From: Paenalcaligenes hermetiae
Lineage (GTDB): Bacteria > Pseudomonadota > Gammaproteobacteria > Burkholderiales > Burkholderiaceae_B
Reading direction: 5' to 3'
Assembly (NCBI RefSeq): GCF_039543645.1
Contig: NZ_BAABKD010000011.1
Coordinates: forward strand, 1-64,000
DNA length: 64,000 bases
Shown here in pieces: positions 48,875 to 57,688 of the stretch (position 1 is its first letter; every line of letters begins with the position of its first letter). Position numbers and translations under genes: made by a program. The notes below the pieces were generated by a model. That model was not told the origin of the DNA, made no database searches, and saw only the letters and a program-made list of their open reading frames with translations.

Positions 48875-49507
48875 ATGGTGAACTTATTGGTCGCTTTGGC
48901 CGTGACAGCCGTCGCTGCTTGGCATTTTAATTGGCGTGCTTTTATTAAAGATACAGCTTTGCAACAGCTCAGTCTGATTTGCATGTTAATTCTGGTCTCT
49001 TTGTGGATGGTGCGCACGGGTATTCAACCAGGCTTACATTTACATTTTTTGGGGTTAACCACTTTGGCGTTAATGCTGGGGTGGCGCTTAAGCCTTTTGG
49101 TTGCTAGTGTGGCGTTACTGGTAAGTACACTCATGGGGGTTGATCAATGGGCGCTGTTTGGCATGAATTGGTTGTATGGCGTCGTGTGGCCGATTAGTTT
49201 GAGCTATTTTATTTTTTTATTGAGCTACAGCTACATGCCACGCCACTTGTTTGTTTATATTTTTATTGCGGGCTTTGCTAATGCGGCGCTTACCATTACG
49301 GCGCAAATGGGCGCATTTGCTTTGTATTATGCTTGGCAGGATCTCTACAGTTGGCGTGTATTGGTCGAAGACTATTTAAAAATCATCCCTTTAATGTTAT
49401 TTCCCGAGGGATTGATCAATGGGATGTCGATTGCTACGCTAGTGGTATATAAACCCGAGTGGGTGTGTACATTTTTGGATAAGGACTATTTGCATAAAAA
49501 GTCTTAA
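48875..49507 (+). CDS. CbiM-like membrane protein (ECF-type S/permease homologue)
   Basis: A 210-residue membrane protein with six predicted helices: VNLLVALAVTAVAAWHFNW at the start, LHLHFLGLTTLALMLGWRL and LMLFPEGLINGMSIATLVVY near the end, the last resembling the CbiM pattern. CbiM forms the substrate part of cobalt/nickel ECF transporters. No CbiQ/CbiO-like genes are adjacent, so the role in metal uptake is only suggested. tctcaggaaa precedes the ATG. Confidence 0.7.
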   Translation: MVNLLVALAVTAVAAWHFNWRAFIKDTALQQLSLICMLILVSLWMVRTGIQPGLHLHFLGLTTLALMLGWRLSLLVASVALLVSTLMGVDQWALFGMNWLYGVVWPISLSYFIFLLSYSYMPRHLFVYIFIAGFANAALTITAQMGAFALYYAWQDLYSWRVLVEDYLKIIPLMLFPEGLINGMSIATLVVYKPEWVCTFLDKDYLHKKS

Positions 49508-49524
49508 TGCAAAAGGAAAAAGCG

Positions 49525-49773
49525 ATGCGTAAAGGTTTGCGGATGAGTGGGTTAGTTGGCTTGGTTTGCTTATTAACCGCTTGTGGTAGCCCCTCTGGGC
49601 CCACAGCACCACCGGCAGCTGGGGTAACCAGTTCGGCGGCTTGTCGTTGGGATCCACAAAGCTGCATGTACGAGGGCTCGTATGAGCCCGGAGAAAAAGA
49701 GTTTGCCGAACAGCGTGCTAAAGATTTGAATCGAGCTGCTGCACGTAAGTTACGGCGAGCTAGTTGGTGGTAA
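49525..49773 (+). CDS. Small lipoprotein, unknown
   Basis: An 82-residue lipoprotein: MRKGLRMSGLVGLVCLLTAC with lipobox LTAC, then a Pro/Ser/Ala-rich stretch (GSPSGPTAPPAAGVTSSAAC) and a mature end CRWDPQSCMYEGSYEPGEKE followed by a basic helix (KDLNRAAARKLRRASWW). It resembles small betaproteobacterial outer-membrane lipoproteins of unknown function. ATG 49525 follows aaggaaaa. The stop overlaps the convergent YeeE gene by 14 bases. Confidence 0.8.
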   Translation: MRKGLRMSGLVGLVCLLTACGSPSGPTAPPAAGVTSSAACRWDPQSCMYEGSYEPGEKEFAEQRAKDLNRAAARKLRRASWW

Positions 49774-50773
49774 TGGGGTATTTGGCCCCAATTCGTGCCC
49801 CTAGTAGAATACCAAGACAAGCGATAAGCGAACTCAGCGATAGCGTAGATAAGCCACCAAGACCTTGTCCTATAGAGCAGCCCAAGGCCAGCACCCCGCC
49901 TATGCCCATGAACACAGCACCTAGCGCGTAGCGAGCCATTTGTGTGCTAGTGCTAAAACCCTGTAGTTGCCATTGGCCGCGTACGAGGGCACTGATTAAG
50001 GCACCCAGAATCACCCCTAAGACCACGGTGATACCAAAGCGTAGCTCCATACCCGTAGCTAGCATGCTGTATTGAATGGTGTCTCCAATAGGAAGAATAA
50101 AGCTCAGTGACATCACAGGGATCGGGTCAAACGGGTCAGCACCCAGCCAGCCGGTGACAAACCAAGCCGCGACCATGAGCAGGCCTATCATAATCCCACC
50201 AGCTAAGGCTTTAGTTTTATGAGCGGAGCCGGGGGTTCTAATGGCAAATAACAAAAGACCTAGCACAAGTACAGCGACGCTTAAGTGGCGCATTAGCCCT
50301 TGTTGCCAAGGCAACGCCGGCATGTTGAGGCTGGTAGCCTGTGCGAGCATCAAGCGCAATGGGGCTAAGACGCCGGTTAACGTCAGATAAGCGCTGATAC
50401 CAAGCACCAAAAGTACGAATAATGAGCGTAGATTGCCTTGTCCAAAAAGGACTAAGGCCCGGCCACCGCAGCTATTGGCGAGCATCATGCCATAGCCAAA
50501 AAGAAAGCCGCCTAGTGGCAACAATAACCAAGATATGGTGGGTTGTAGGTAGACGGATTGGGTAATATCCACCCATTGCCCTATGTAGACAAGATGTGTA
50601 CCCAGCAAAGCTACAGCTAGCGCGATGGCAAAGGCCGCGAGCTGGTCATTGGGTTGAAGCGACCAGCGTTGGCGTAAGCCACGCACCAAACAGAAACCTG
50701 AGATTTGGCTAGTGGCACCAAATAGGCCACCAATGAGCAGTCCACTGCTCAAAACAACGGTGGAGGTTGGCAT
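49760..50773 (-). CDS. YeeE/TsuA-like thiosulfate-type transporter
   Basis: A 337-residue membrane protein with about nine helices. The three Cys motifs of TsuA are SGFCLVRGL, NSCGGRALVLFGQGNLRS and LALGCSIGQGLGGLSTLSL. TsuA carries thiosulfate; the Cys residues line the path. It is the last gene of the leftward sulfur operon, following the first FccB-like flavoprotein by 14 bases, which fits thiosulfate or sulfide-derived sulfur handling. aggag lies six bases before ATG 50773. Confidence 0.85.
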   Translation of the reverse strand: MPTSTVVLSSGLLIGGLFGATSQISGFCLVRGLRQRWSLQPNDQLAAFAIALAVALLGTHLVYIGQWVDITQSVYLQPTISWLLLPLGGFLFGYGMMLANSCGGRALVLFGQGNLRSLFVLLVLGISAYLTLTGVLAPLRLMLAQATSLNMPALPWQQGLMRHLSVAVLVLGLLLFAIRTPGSAHKTKALAGGIMIGLLMVAAWFVTGWLGADPFDPIPVMSLSFILPIGDTIQYSMLATGMELRFGITVVLGVILGALISALVRGQWQLQGFSTSTQMARYALGAVFMGIGGVLALGCSIGQGLGGLSTLSLSSLIACLGILLGARIGAKYPITTN

Positions 50774-50787
50774 GGATGCTCCTGATG

Positions 50788-52089
50788 TTAAGCGTGTGGT
50801 TCTGTACCCCAAATATCCAATGAGATAGCTTCGTACCAAGCCGCCCCATATTGCGCTTCGCGTCGACGGAAATCCGCATCCGCATCACGCGGGCTAACGC
50901 CACCAGAAGCCTCGACCAGTTGGTTGTTATTGACTGCATACAGGTGACCAACAGAGATACCGTAATCTGGGGCGATAAGACTGTAGCACGTGTTAGTAAA
51001 GGATGGCTCTGCAGGGGCCTGCCCAGAAAGGGCATTCACAATGGCTGCTGCAGCGACCTTGGCTTGAGTATTCGCCGCAAAACCTGATTTGGGCATGGGT
51101 GACGCAATGGTGGCATCACCGACAACATACACATCAGGTACATGTTGCGAGGCAAAAGTGGTCGGGTCAATGGGCACCCACAGGCTTTGGTCGGCCACCC
51201 CAGACTGGTGAGCGATCTGTGCTGCCTGCTGGGGTGGAATCACATTCAAAACATCGGCTTGATGTTGATCCCCAAACTCGGTTTCGACAAGCCCTTGTTT
51301 AGCATCCACCCGTATTACCCGCCCCCCTTGTGACATGGGCACCCATTCGATCATATCCCCATAAATGTGTTGCCAAGCATCTTGGAATAAAGCTTGTTTA
51401 GAAAACGCATCCTTGGCATCAAGAATAAGGATTTTGGATTTGGGTTTATGCTGACTGAAGTAGTGCGCAACCATGCTCACGCGTTCGTAGGGACCAGGAG
51501 GGCAACGAAAAGGGTTTTCAGGAGCCACTAGGATAAAAGTCCCCCCATCGGGCATGGCATCAAGCTGTTTTTTGAGTAGCTGCGTTTGCGCTCCGGCCTT
51601 CCAAGCATGTGGGGCAAGCTCTGCTGCCTCCTCGTCATAGCCTTCGAGCGCATGCCAACGCATATCCACCCCGGGAGATAACAGAAGCTTGTCATAAGCT
51701 AAGGAGGCGCCTTGGGCAAGCTGCACGGTTTTTTTATCGGGGTCCACGGCTGTGGCGATATCGTGGATGATTTCAATGCCTTGGGCACGTAAGTCATCAT
51801 ATGAGTGAGCTTGTTGCTCAAAACGTCGTAACCCGCCTAAATATAGGTTGCTAAATGGGCAGGTATAAAAAGTTTTGGCGGGCTCGATAAGACGGACATG
51901 GATAGATGGGTCTCGGCGCTTAATATAACGAGCGGCTGTCGCTCCACCAAAACCACCCCCTACGACGACGACTTGTGCTGAGGCGGGGCGTGCATAACTG
52001 GGGACCGATAATAAAACAGCGCTAGCAGCGGTGGTTTGCCCGACGTGTTTTAACCACTGACGGCGGGAGTAGCCTTGATTCTTTTTCAT
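50788..52089 (-). CDS. fccB: Flavocytochrome c sulfide dehydrogenase-type flavoprotein (FccB-like)
   Basis: A 433-residue protein. It has a Tat-like signal (SRRQWLKHVGQTTAASAVLL). The FAD fold starts AQVVVVGGGFGGATAARYIK. The covalent-flavin Cys is present in KTFYTCPFSNLYLGG, and the redox pair is seen in FRCPPGPYERVSMV and FTNTCYSLIAPDYG. It would oxidise sulfide in the periplasm with the partner cytochrome encoded directly upstream (four-base overlap). Confidence 0.9.
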   Translation of the reverse strand: MKKNQGYSRRQWLKHVGQTTAASAVLLSVPSYARPASAQVVVVGGGFGGATAARYIKRRDPSIHVRLIEPAKTFYTCPFSNLYLGGLRRFEQQAHSYDDLRAQGIEIIHDIATAVDPDKKTVQLAQGASLAYDKLLLSPGVDMRWHALEGYDEEAAELAPHAWKAGAQTQLLKKQLDAMPDGGTFILVAPENPFRCPPGPYERVSMVAHYFSQHKPKSKILILDAKDAFSKQALFQDAWQHIYGDMIEWVPMSQGGRVIRVDAKQGLVETEFGDQHQADVLNVIPPQQAAQIAHQSGVADQSLWVPIDPTTFASQHVPDVYVVGDATIASPMPKSGFAANTQAKVAAAAIVNALSGQAPAEPSFTNTCYSLIAPDYGISVGHLYAVNNNQLVEASGGVSPRDADADFRRREAQYGAAWYEAISLDIWGTEPHA

Positions 52090-52433
52090 CTTTGAGACGC
52101 CTTATCTGAAACCGGCTCAATCGGTGCTTGTTGTGAAAAATACTGGGCAAGCGCGCGTAGTTGCGACTCTTCATAGCCCGCGACTAAGCGATGCATAATT
52201 GTAGAAGGAGCGCGATCAGCTTTAAAAGCCAGAAGTTGCTCGCGTAGCACAGATTCGGGCTGCCCAACAATAGTAGGGATGGCGCTGGTGTGGGTTTGAT
52301 GGCAGTTCACACAGACACTGGCTTGTAAACGAACATCAAAGGGGCGAGTATCCGCTGTGACTTGGCTGCCCCATAGACCCAATAAGATACTCGCGCCTAG
52401 AGTGAATAGGCGCTTATTGTTGATGCGTTTCAT
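52086..52433 (-). CDS. Monoheme class I cytochrome c (FccA-like electron acceptor)
   Basis: A 115-residue secreted cytochrome. The signal is KRLFTLGASILLGLWGSQVT, then A. One heme motif is present, CVNCHQ, with a candidate axial Met in PSTIMHRLVAGYEESQLRAL. Size and position between SoxZ and the FccB-like protein suggest the small cytochrome subunit of flavocytochrome c, which is often diheme; here it is monoheme. It overlaps neighbours by four bases on both sides, so expression is coupled. Confidence 0.85.
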   Translation of the reverse strand: MKRINNKRLFTLGASILLGLWGSQVTADTRPFDVRLQASVCVNCHQTHTSAIPTIVGQPESVLREQLLAFKADRAPSTIMHRLVAGYEESQLRALAQYFSQQAPIEPVSDKASQR

Positions 52434-52756
52434 CGGTTTACCTCTAGCTCTACGGCACCCGAGATGGTTTGGTTGGCATCATCAACCCACTGCATAGATA
52501 GGGTGCCTGATTCACGCGCAACAAAGGTAAACTCAATATAAGGGTTTTGAGAGATCGCCGTTTCGGGTTGCCAAGTAAACAGAAGCTGATCATTGAGCTT
52601 GGCTGTAAAGGTATGCACAATATGGCGGGGTATTACATTGCCGTCATTATCTAAACGCATACCACTTTCCATGCGATGTTCGATTAAAGCCCGCACGCGC
52701 ACAATTTCGCCTGCCATAGGCTTGGCATTACTGATCCAAATACGAGGTTTTGTCAT
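52430..52756 (-). CDS. soxZ: SoxZ sulfur-carrier partner
   Basis: A 108-residue protein: KPRIWISNAKPMAGEIVRVR, LIEHRMESGMRLDNDGNVIP, RHIVHTFTAKLNDQLLFTWQ, PYIEFTFVARESGTLSMQWV. These match SoxZ closely. SoxYZ is the carrier on which thiosulfate sulfur is bound in the periplasm. It has no signal peptide and would be exported by hitching with SoxY. aggga precedes the start. It is coupled to the cytochrome gene by a four-base overlap. Confidence 0.95.
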   Translation of the reverse strand: MTKPRIWISNAKPMAGEIVRVRALIEHRMESGMRLDNDGNVIPRHIVHTFTAKLNDQLLFTWQPETAISQNPYIEFTFVARESGTLSMQWVDDANQTISGAVELEVNR

Positions 52757-52767
52757 AGAGTCCCTTT

Positions 52768-53280
52768 TTACATGCCGCAGCCACCAGCGGTGACCGTGAT
52801 GTGACGCTGTGCCATCAAAATACGACCATCATTCATACGTGCTAAGGCACGGATGTTCTGGCTTTCTATGAGACGCAACCGCACGGCAACTTCGGTGGTG
52901 CCTGCTAAAGCCGTGAACTGGAATCGGCAAGCGAGTGGTTTAGGGTTGCTTTCTGCCAATATAATTAATTCTTCGCAAAAGTTTTCGGGGGTGATGCTTT
53001 CATCGAAAACAACTTTGACCGGAACCGCGGCAGGGTTATCGCCTAAAACCGGCATATCCAGTTTCAGCCCCGTGGTAATGGGGCTTTGCCCTTGCGTAAA
53101 ATCATCCAAAATGGCTTTAACTTCAGCGGCAGTGGCTGGACGCAGCAGCTCATTGATTGCAGATTGGGCTCGTAAAGTGGGTGGTAGGAAAGTGGTGCCT
53201 AGGCCCAATGCTGTTGCGATTAAAAGCTGACGACGTTTTACAAGATGAGCTGGTGCGATGAGAAGGTTAGAGGAAGTCAT
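52768..53280 (-). CDS. soxY: SoxY sulfur-carrier protein
   Basis: A 170-residue protein. It has a signal with KRRQLLIATALGLGTTFLPP (Tat-like KRRQ), and the C-terminal swinging arm TAGGCGM carries the sulfur-binding Cys. Family members usually end GGCG or GGCGG; a final Met after GGCG is unusual. Core motifs VPVKVVFDESITPENFCEEL and LACRFQFTALAGTTEVAVRL are present. The start overlaps the upstream flavoprotein stop by 14 bases. Without SoxA/X/B in view, its role may be in sulfide rather than thiosulfate oxidation. Confidence 0.93.
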   Translation of the reverse strand: MTSSNLLIAPAHLVKRRQLLIATALGLGTTFLPPTLRAQSAINELLRPATAAEVKAILDDFTQGQSPITTGLKLDMPVLGDNPAAVPVKVVFDESITPENFCEELIILAESNPKPLACRFQFTALAGTTEVAVRLRLIESQNIRALARMNDGRILMAQRHITVTAGGCGM

Positions 53281-54595
53281 TGAAGCGGCTCTTAATCCAG
53301 TCGAAGTCTTCTTGAACTAAATCAGTGGAGCGAACGTCCATATCGATTTGGGTTTGTAGTACTTTGCCGGTGGCATCGACTTCGTATTCAAATTTAACCG
53401 AGATTTCTTCTTGCGGGTCGCCATTGACCATCATATAGCATAAGTTATCGGGCAGAACCGGTACGATTTCTTTGCCTGTTATGCGCTCATAGAGGTTTTG
53501 AGAGACAATTTTGGCAATGGCATGAGCCACGTGACCGCTTTTAGGGTAGTGGCCAAACTGATCCGAGATCATCCCCATGCAGTCTCCAACAAAGTACACA
53601 TTGTCATCGCTGTTAGCGGTAAACAGGCGCGGATGCATATCTGCCCAGCCGGTGGGTTTACCGTTTTCGTCTTTACCGATGAGATCAGCATACCAAACCA
53701 TATCGGAGGCTTGGTGTGGGGGCATGAGGACCGCATCATCAAAGGTGAAATCTCCAGCAGCGGTTTTGATTTTTTTGTTAAACGGGTCGACCTCTTTGAC
53801 GACAGCATTGGGCACATGCGTAATGATGTCGGGGTATAGCTCTTCGAAAGCGGCCTTATAGCCTTCGCCAATGGGGGCAATTTTAGGTTTGGGATCTAAA
53901 ATAATAATTTTGCCTGGGATCTTATTTTTTTTGATATGCCACGCCATCAGACAGGCTCGCTCATAAGGAGAAGGAGGGCAGCGATGGGGTGGGGGCGGCA
54001 ACGTCATGACAATCGTACCGCCTTTAAAGGCTTTGAGCTTATTTTTGAGTGCGAACATTTCCGCGTTGGGGATATACGCATTAGGAAAATGTTTGCGTGT
54101 GTATTCGGCCGCGTACAGGTCATTACCAAACCACGCGTCATACGCATTTCGGATACCACCAGAAAGAATTAAGTAGTCGTAGTCAATCAGCCCATGCGCA
54201 GTACGCACTTGTTTTTTATCGCGCTCAAAAGCCGTGACTTCTGTATTGATTAAGGTGTAGCCATATTTGTTGGCGGGCTCGAGCATATCGTGATTGACAA
54301 AGTCTGTGTTGACGATATCAACCAACCATTTATTGCTCATTGGGCCAGACCAAAAGGTGGGGTTTTTTTCTAATAACACCACGTCTGCGTCGGGGATAAG
54401 CTCGGGTAAAAAGCGAGCCGCAGTCATCCCCCCCCAGCCTCCACCACAGATTACGATGCGTGGGCCTTTGCCCCGCCGTGGTAGAAGTTGGGTATTGCTA
54501 TGAATGGCTAAGGGAGCGGTTAAACCGGTTTTGGGTAGTACCAATGCGCCGAGCGCCAAAGCGGGTGGCGTCAGCATGAAGTGTCTTCTGTTCAT
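53267..54595 (-). CDS. Second FccB-like flavoprotein lacking the covalent-flavin Cys
   Basis: A 442-residue protein with a Tat-like signal (MNRRHFMLTPPALALGALVL). The FAD motif is RIVICGGGWGGMTAARFLPE, but the usual T-C-P-x-S-N is FWSGPMSNKWLVD, so the Cys that anchors FAD is Gly here. The redox cysteines are kept in HRCPPSPYERACLMAWHI and PDNLCYMMVNGDP. It may be a non-covalent sulfide:acceptor or SoxYZ-linked oxidoreductase. ATG 54595 follows gagg. It leads the operon. Confidence 0.85.
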   Translation of the reverse strand: MNRRHFMLTPPALALGALVLPKTGLTAPLAIHSNTQLLPRRGKGPRIVICGGGWGGMTAARFLPELIPDADVVLLEKNPTFWSGPMSNKWLVDIVNTDFVNHDMLEPANKYGYTLINTEVTAFERDKKQVRTAHGLIDYDYLILSGGIRNAYDAWFGNDLYAAEYTRKHFPNAYIPNAEMFALKNKLKAFKGGTIVMTLPPPPHRCPPSPYERACLMAWHIKKNKIPGKIIILDPKPKIAPIGEGYKAAFEELYPDIITHVPNAVVKEVDPFNKKIKTAAGDFTFDDAVLMPPHQASDMVWYADLIGKDENGKPTGWADMHPRLFTANSDDNVYFVGDCMGMISDQFGHYPKSGHVAHAIAKIVSQNLYERITGKEIVPVLPDNLCYMMVNGDPQEEISVKFEYEVDATGKVLQTQIDMDVRSTDLVQEDFDWIKSRFNDFL

Positions 54596-54809
54596 TTTTA
54601 TCCTCGTAGTCATACCATGACACACGTAACGATGGATCCATACTGATCACATCTGGCGTGGCGCCAGTATAACTGATTTTTATCGAATAAGGAAAAGTAG
54701 GGGGAGAAGCGAAAGATAGGGAGTTTTTATCCGTTGTTGGTTTTGCGAATAGTGCAAAGCTTTTGCTTTTTGCATACTGATGTGACTGGAATTAACACAG
54801 GAGGAAGCG

Positions 54810-55094
54810 ATGCAAAAGCCTTTACAGGAATCCCAGAAACAACAGCTTGGCCAAGGGATGGTGGAATACATCATTATTGTAGCCCTCGTTGCCGTAGCCG
54901 CCATTGCGGTTTTTCAGCTATTTGGACAAGTGGTGCGCTCCCAGACAGCAGCCATGGCTAAGGAATTAGCCGGTGAGGATGGGACGGCAGAATCTCAACA
55001 AGCACAAAGTGCCGCAAACTTAAGCTCAGGGCAAACCGAAAGCAAAAGTCTACAAAGCTTTACGGGTAATGCTGCACAGGCAGGTGGTCAGTAA
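54810..55094 (+). CDS. flp: Flp-type pilin
   Basis: A 94-residue protein with the class III prepilin feature KQQLGQGMVEYIIIVALVAV: cleavage after G, then a Glu+5-type hydrophobic helix. The tail is longer than in most Flp pilins and is rich in Gln, Ser and Ala (SQQAQSAANLSSGQTESKSL). It forms the Tad pilus fibre. aggaggaagcg precedes the ATG. A near-palindrome, GCAAAGC...GCTTTTTGC (54754-54773), lies just upstream and may control the operon. No prepilin peptidase is seen in the window. Confidence 0.85.
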   Translation: MQKPLQESQKQQLGQGMVEYIIIVALVAVAAIAVFQLFGQVVRSQTAAMAKELAGEDGTAESQQAQSAANLSSGQTESKSLQSFTGNAAQAGGQ

Positions 55095-55095
55095 T

Positions 55096-56409
55096 ATGCG
55101 TGCTTCACAGCAAGGTCAGGTCTTAGTGCTGGGGCTGTTGTTTGCACTCTTGCTAGGCTTGGTACTGCAGCGATTTTTTTATGTAGGGCAAGTTAATCAG
55201 CAGGTGGTGCGTCAACGACATGCATTAGATGCTGCGACTTATAGCGGAGCATTATTGCAAGCACAGGTGTTGAACTATACCGCGTATATGCAGCGCGCTT
55301 ATATAGGGCACCAATTAGCGATGGCACATTTAATCACCATGGCCTCATGGGCACATTTTGCTGGTACGGAAGCGGTACGGGTTGGGTTACGTAACCCACC
55401 CGTCAGTGTGATTGGGATGATGTTTGGACCAGAGCACGCCATAGCCTACCAATCCTCGACATTAGCTGCTGGTTCGACTCAGGAAGCGGGTTTTTATAGA
55501 GCTTTAGGGCGTGCTTTTGCTCAGCATGATCATTTCGCACAGCAGGTAATGAGCCCATCATTATTGCAAATTCGTCAGCAGCTGCCCTTGTGGCGTGAGC
55601 AAGTCATGTGGCAGGTACTCCAAGATAATTATCCGGAGTTTGATCCTAACCAATTAAAACAGCAGATGCAGTTGCATATTTATGATGAAAGCTGGGATGG
55701 GTATACCGTCTGGGAGCCAGGGTTGAGCTTACGTCCTTGGTTGCAGGAGCTCATGAAACATTATGCGTTTTTGCAGCCACGTAATCATACGATAAAAAAT
55801 ACGTGGGTCGTGGACCCACGTTGTCCTCACAAGCGTCATGAATTACGGCGGCGTGGGCAAACACAGTTGGATGAAAAAGGCTTGTGGCATGCAGAGGATA
55901 CGCAGTCTTACCATGCTTTACGCTCTAATCGTTGGATTGGCTGCTATCACAGAGAATACCCAATGGGGTGGGCTTGGTTACCGAGCCACGCTCAAAAAAC
56001 CTCAGCAACAGAAGTGATCGACGATCCACCAGAAGACTTCTCTCAGCAGGACTTTTGGCGTTGGGTAGAGCAAAACACGAACTGGAATATTTTTTCAGGA
56101 AATAGTAATCCATTAGCGGCATCGTGGGCGAAAAAAGATCAAAAAACGTGGCAAGGAAGAGGGCTGGCTGCGTGGTTACGCGTACAAGAAAAGCCTTCCT
56201 CACTGGCATTTAGCACAGAGTTAATTTGGCAGAGTCCCTATGGTGTAACAATGAGTAGCCGCAGTGGTGCAGAAAGCTATTTTGTACGCCCTCATCCTCG
56301 TCAAGACAGAAAAAAAGAGAAATCGAATTTGCTCCATGCCTTTTGGCAGGCGCGTTTGCAGCATCGCCATTGGTTAACGCCATTAGGAATAGGAGGAAAA
56401 GATGAATAA
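55096..56409 (+). CDS. TadG-like membrane-anchored Tad pilus protein
   Basis: A 437-residue protein. One N-terminal membrane segment (QVLVLGLLFALLLGLVLQRF) is followed by a large periplasmic domain rich in Trp, Gln and His with paired Cys (DPRCPHKRHE, WIGCYHREY). It resembles TadG-type proteins that start with a TadE-like hydrophobic stretch. Its N-terminal Q-G-Q-V looks pseudopilin-like. It overlaps the next gene by eight bases. The call rests on position in the tad operon and topology. Confidence 0.65.
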   Translation: MRASQQGQVLVLGLLFALLLGLVLQRFFYVGQVNQQVVRQRHALDAATYSGALLQAQVLNYTAYMQRAYIGHQLAMAHLITMASWAHFAGTEAVRVGLRNPPVSVIGMMFGPEHAIAYQSSTLAAGSTQEAGFYRALGRAFAQHDHFAQQVMSPSLLQIRQQLPLWREQVMWQVLQDNYPEFDPNQLKQQMQLHIYDESWDGYTVWEPGLSLRPWLQELMKHYAFLQPRNHTIKNTWVVDPRCPHKRHELRRRGQTQLDEKGLWHAEDTQSYHALRSNRWIGCYHREYPMGWAWLPSHAQKTSATEVIDDPPEDFSQQDFWRWVEQNTNWNIFSGNSNPLAASWAKKDQKTWQGRGLAAWLRVQEKPSSLAFSTELIWQSPYGVTMSSRSGAESYFVRPHPRQDRKKEKSNLLHAFWQARLQHRHWLTPLGIGGKDE

Positions 56410-57055
56410 ACAGCGAGGGCAAGCCATGGTGGAAATGCTGGTGGTTGTGGTCATGGTGTGGTTGCTGATTGCGGCAGTGATGTGGTTACAACGCTGGCAG
56501 CAAATTAAATTACAAACACAGCATCATGCCGCATTGAGTGCGTTTCGCTTTAGTCAGGGGTGGGAGTTGGGGGCGAATCAACCGGTATGGCAACCCACAT
56601 ATCACGAGGGTTTATTAAGTCCAATTGCACATGAATGGCATGCCAATGCACAGCCTCTAGGTGTGATGTCAATCTTACCCAGCTTTATGCAGCAAGCACA
56701 AAGAGAAGGTCTGTTTGCTCAGTCACAGCGTTGGCGCTTTTCTACGGTGGTATCGGATAGTGGCTGGTTGCCAGCGGCTTGGGCACAGAAAAAACCGTAT
56801 TTTCTCAGCGAGCTAAAACTAAGTAGTCAGACAAGTATTTGGGTGGGGGCGGGGCATGCTTTATCGGATGAGGATATGGTGCAGCGTATTGAAAAAAGTG
56901 ATTCTTTATGGGGGACAGCAGCGCAGTCGCAACGTTTAGTAAGAGGATGGGAGACACGTTTACAAGCAGTGGATCGCCCTTGGGCGCGTGCATCGCCTCA
57001 AGTCGACTGGTTACGTCCTTGGCAGCATGATTTACCGATGTTTGAGTATGAATAA
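56402..57055 (+). CDS. tadE: TadE-like minor pseudopilin
   Basis: A 217-residue protein starting MNKQRGQAMVEMLVVVVMVW, the TadE-type prepilin motif with Glu after a short Gly/Gln leader, then LLIAAVMWLQRWQQIKLQ. The rest is periplasmic. Minor pilins like this help start or join the Flp fibre. The start overlaps the previous gene and follows aggaggaaaag. Confidence 0.75.
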   Translation: MNKQRGQAMVEMLVVVVMVWLLIAAVMWLQRWQQIKLQTQHHAALSAFRFSQGWELGANQPVWQPTYHEGLLSPIAHEWHANAQPLGVMSILPSFMQQAQREGLFAQSQRWRFSTVVSDSGWLPAAWAQKKPYFLSELKLSSQTSIWVGAGHALSDEDMVQRIEKSDSLWGTAAQSQRLVRGWETRLQAVDRPWARASPQVDWLRPWQHDLPMFEYE

Positions 57056-57064
57056 GGGCAAGTT

Positions 57065-57685
57065 ATGTGGCGATGGTTAGGGATAGGGCTGCTATGGCTG
57101 CTAGCTCCATTAGCACAGGCTCAGTTATTGCCCGCTTTGGCACACATGCCTTGGCAGTGGTCTGAAGTTGAGTCATGGCTATGGCAAGGGCAACGTATTC
57201 AAAGTCAACAGTTTAGAGCGCAAGCAACAGCAGATCAGGTAGTGCATATATTGCAAGAGCAGTTGCAAGAGAGCTTTTATTTACAACGCACACAAGCAGC
57301 ATGGTTAATCTCATTTCAAAAGCAACAAGCGCACTATATGGTCATGCTCACCCAGCAAGAAGAGCAAACAGAAGGTTGGGTTTCTGTCTGGAACTGGGAG
57401 CTAACGACTCCCTTAGTGACACCTTTTATATTGCAAGGCTTAGTAACACAGATATGGCAAATGCAGTGGGAGCAGTCCTGGCCTCAGTATGTTATGGCGA
57501 AGCCGAAAAGCGCTTATAGCTGGAGTCACTTTGTTAAACGCTTATATCAGACCGTGTCTTTAGGACGAGTTCGCTGTGCTACCGACAGGTGGTGTGAGTG
57601 GCAACAAGACCAGTATCAGTATGTTATTTGGAACGAGGGTGAGTTTTGGCATTTGGTTTGGTGGCCGCTGACTAAAAAGGAGTGA
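57065..57685 (+). CDS. Secreted protein of the tad operon, unknown
   Basis: A 206-residue protein. A signal peptide ends near residue 19 (GIGLLWLLAPLAQA), then a Trp-rich mature part (HMPWQWSEVESWLWQGQRIQ, NWELTTPLVTPFILQGLVTQ). One Cys pair near the end (VRCATDRWCEWQ) could form a disulfide. I do not recognise the family. Its place between TadE-like and CpaB genes suggests a Tad accessory, with four bases before cpaB. Confidence 0.65.
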   Translation: MWRWLGIGLLWLLAPLAQAQLLPALAHMPWQWSEVESWLWQGQRIQSQQFRAQATADQVVHILQEQLQESFYLQRTQAAWLISFQKQQAHYMVMLTQQEEQTEGWVSVWNWELTTPLVTPFILQGLVTQIWQMQWEQSWPQYVMAKPKSAYSWSHFVKRLYQTVSLGRVRCATDRWCEWQQDQYQYVIWNEGEFWHLVWWPLTKKE

Positions 57686-57688
57686 TCA

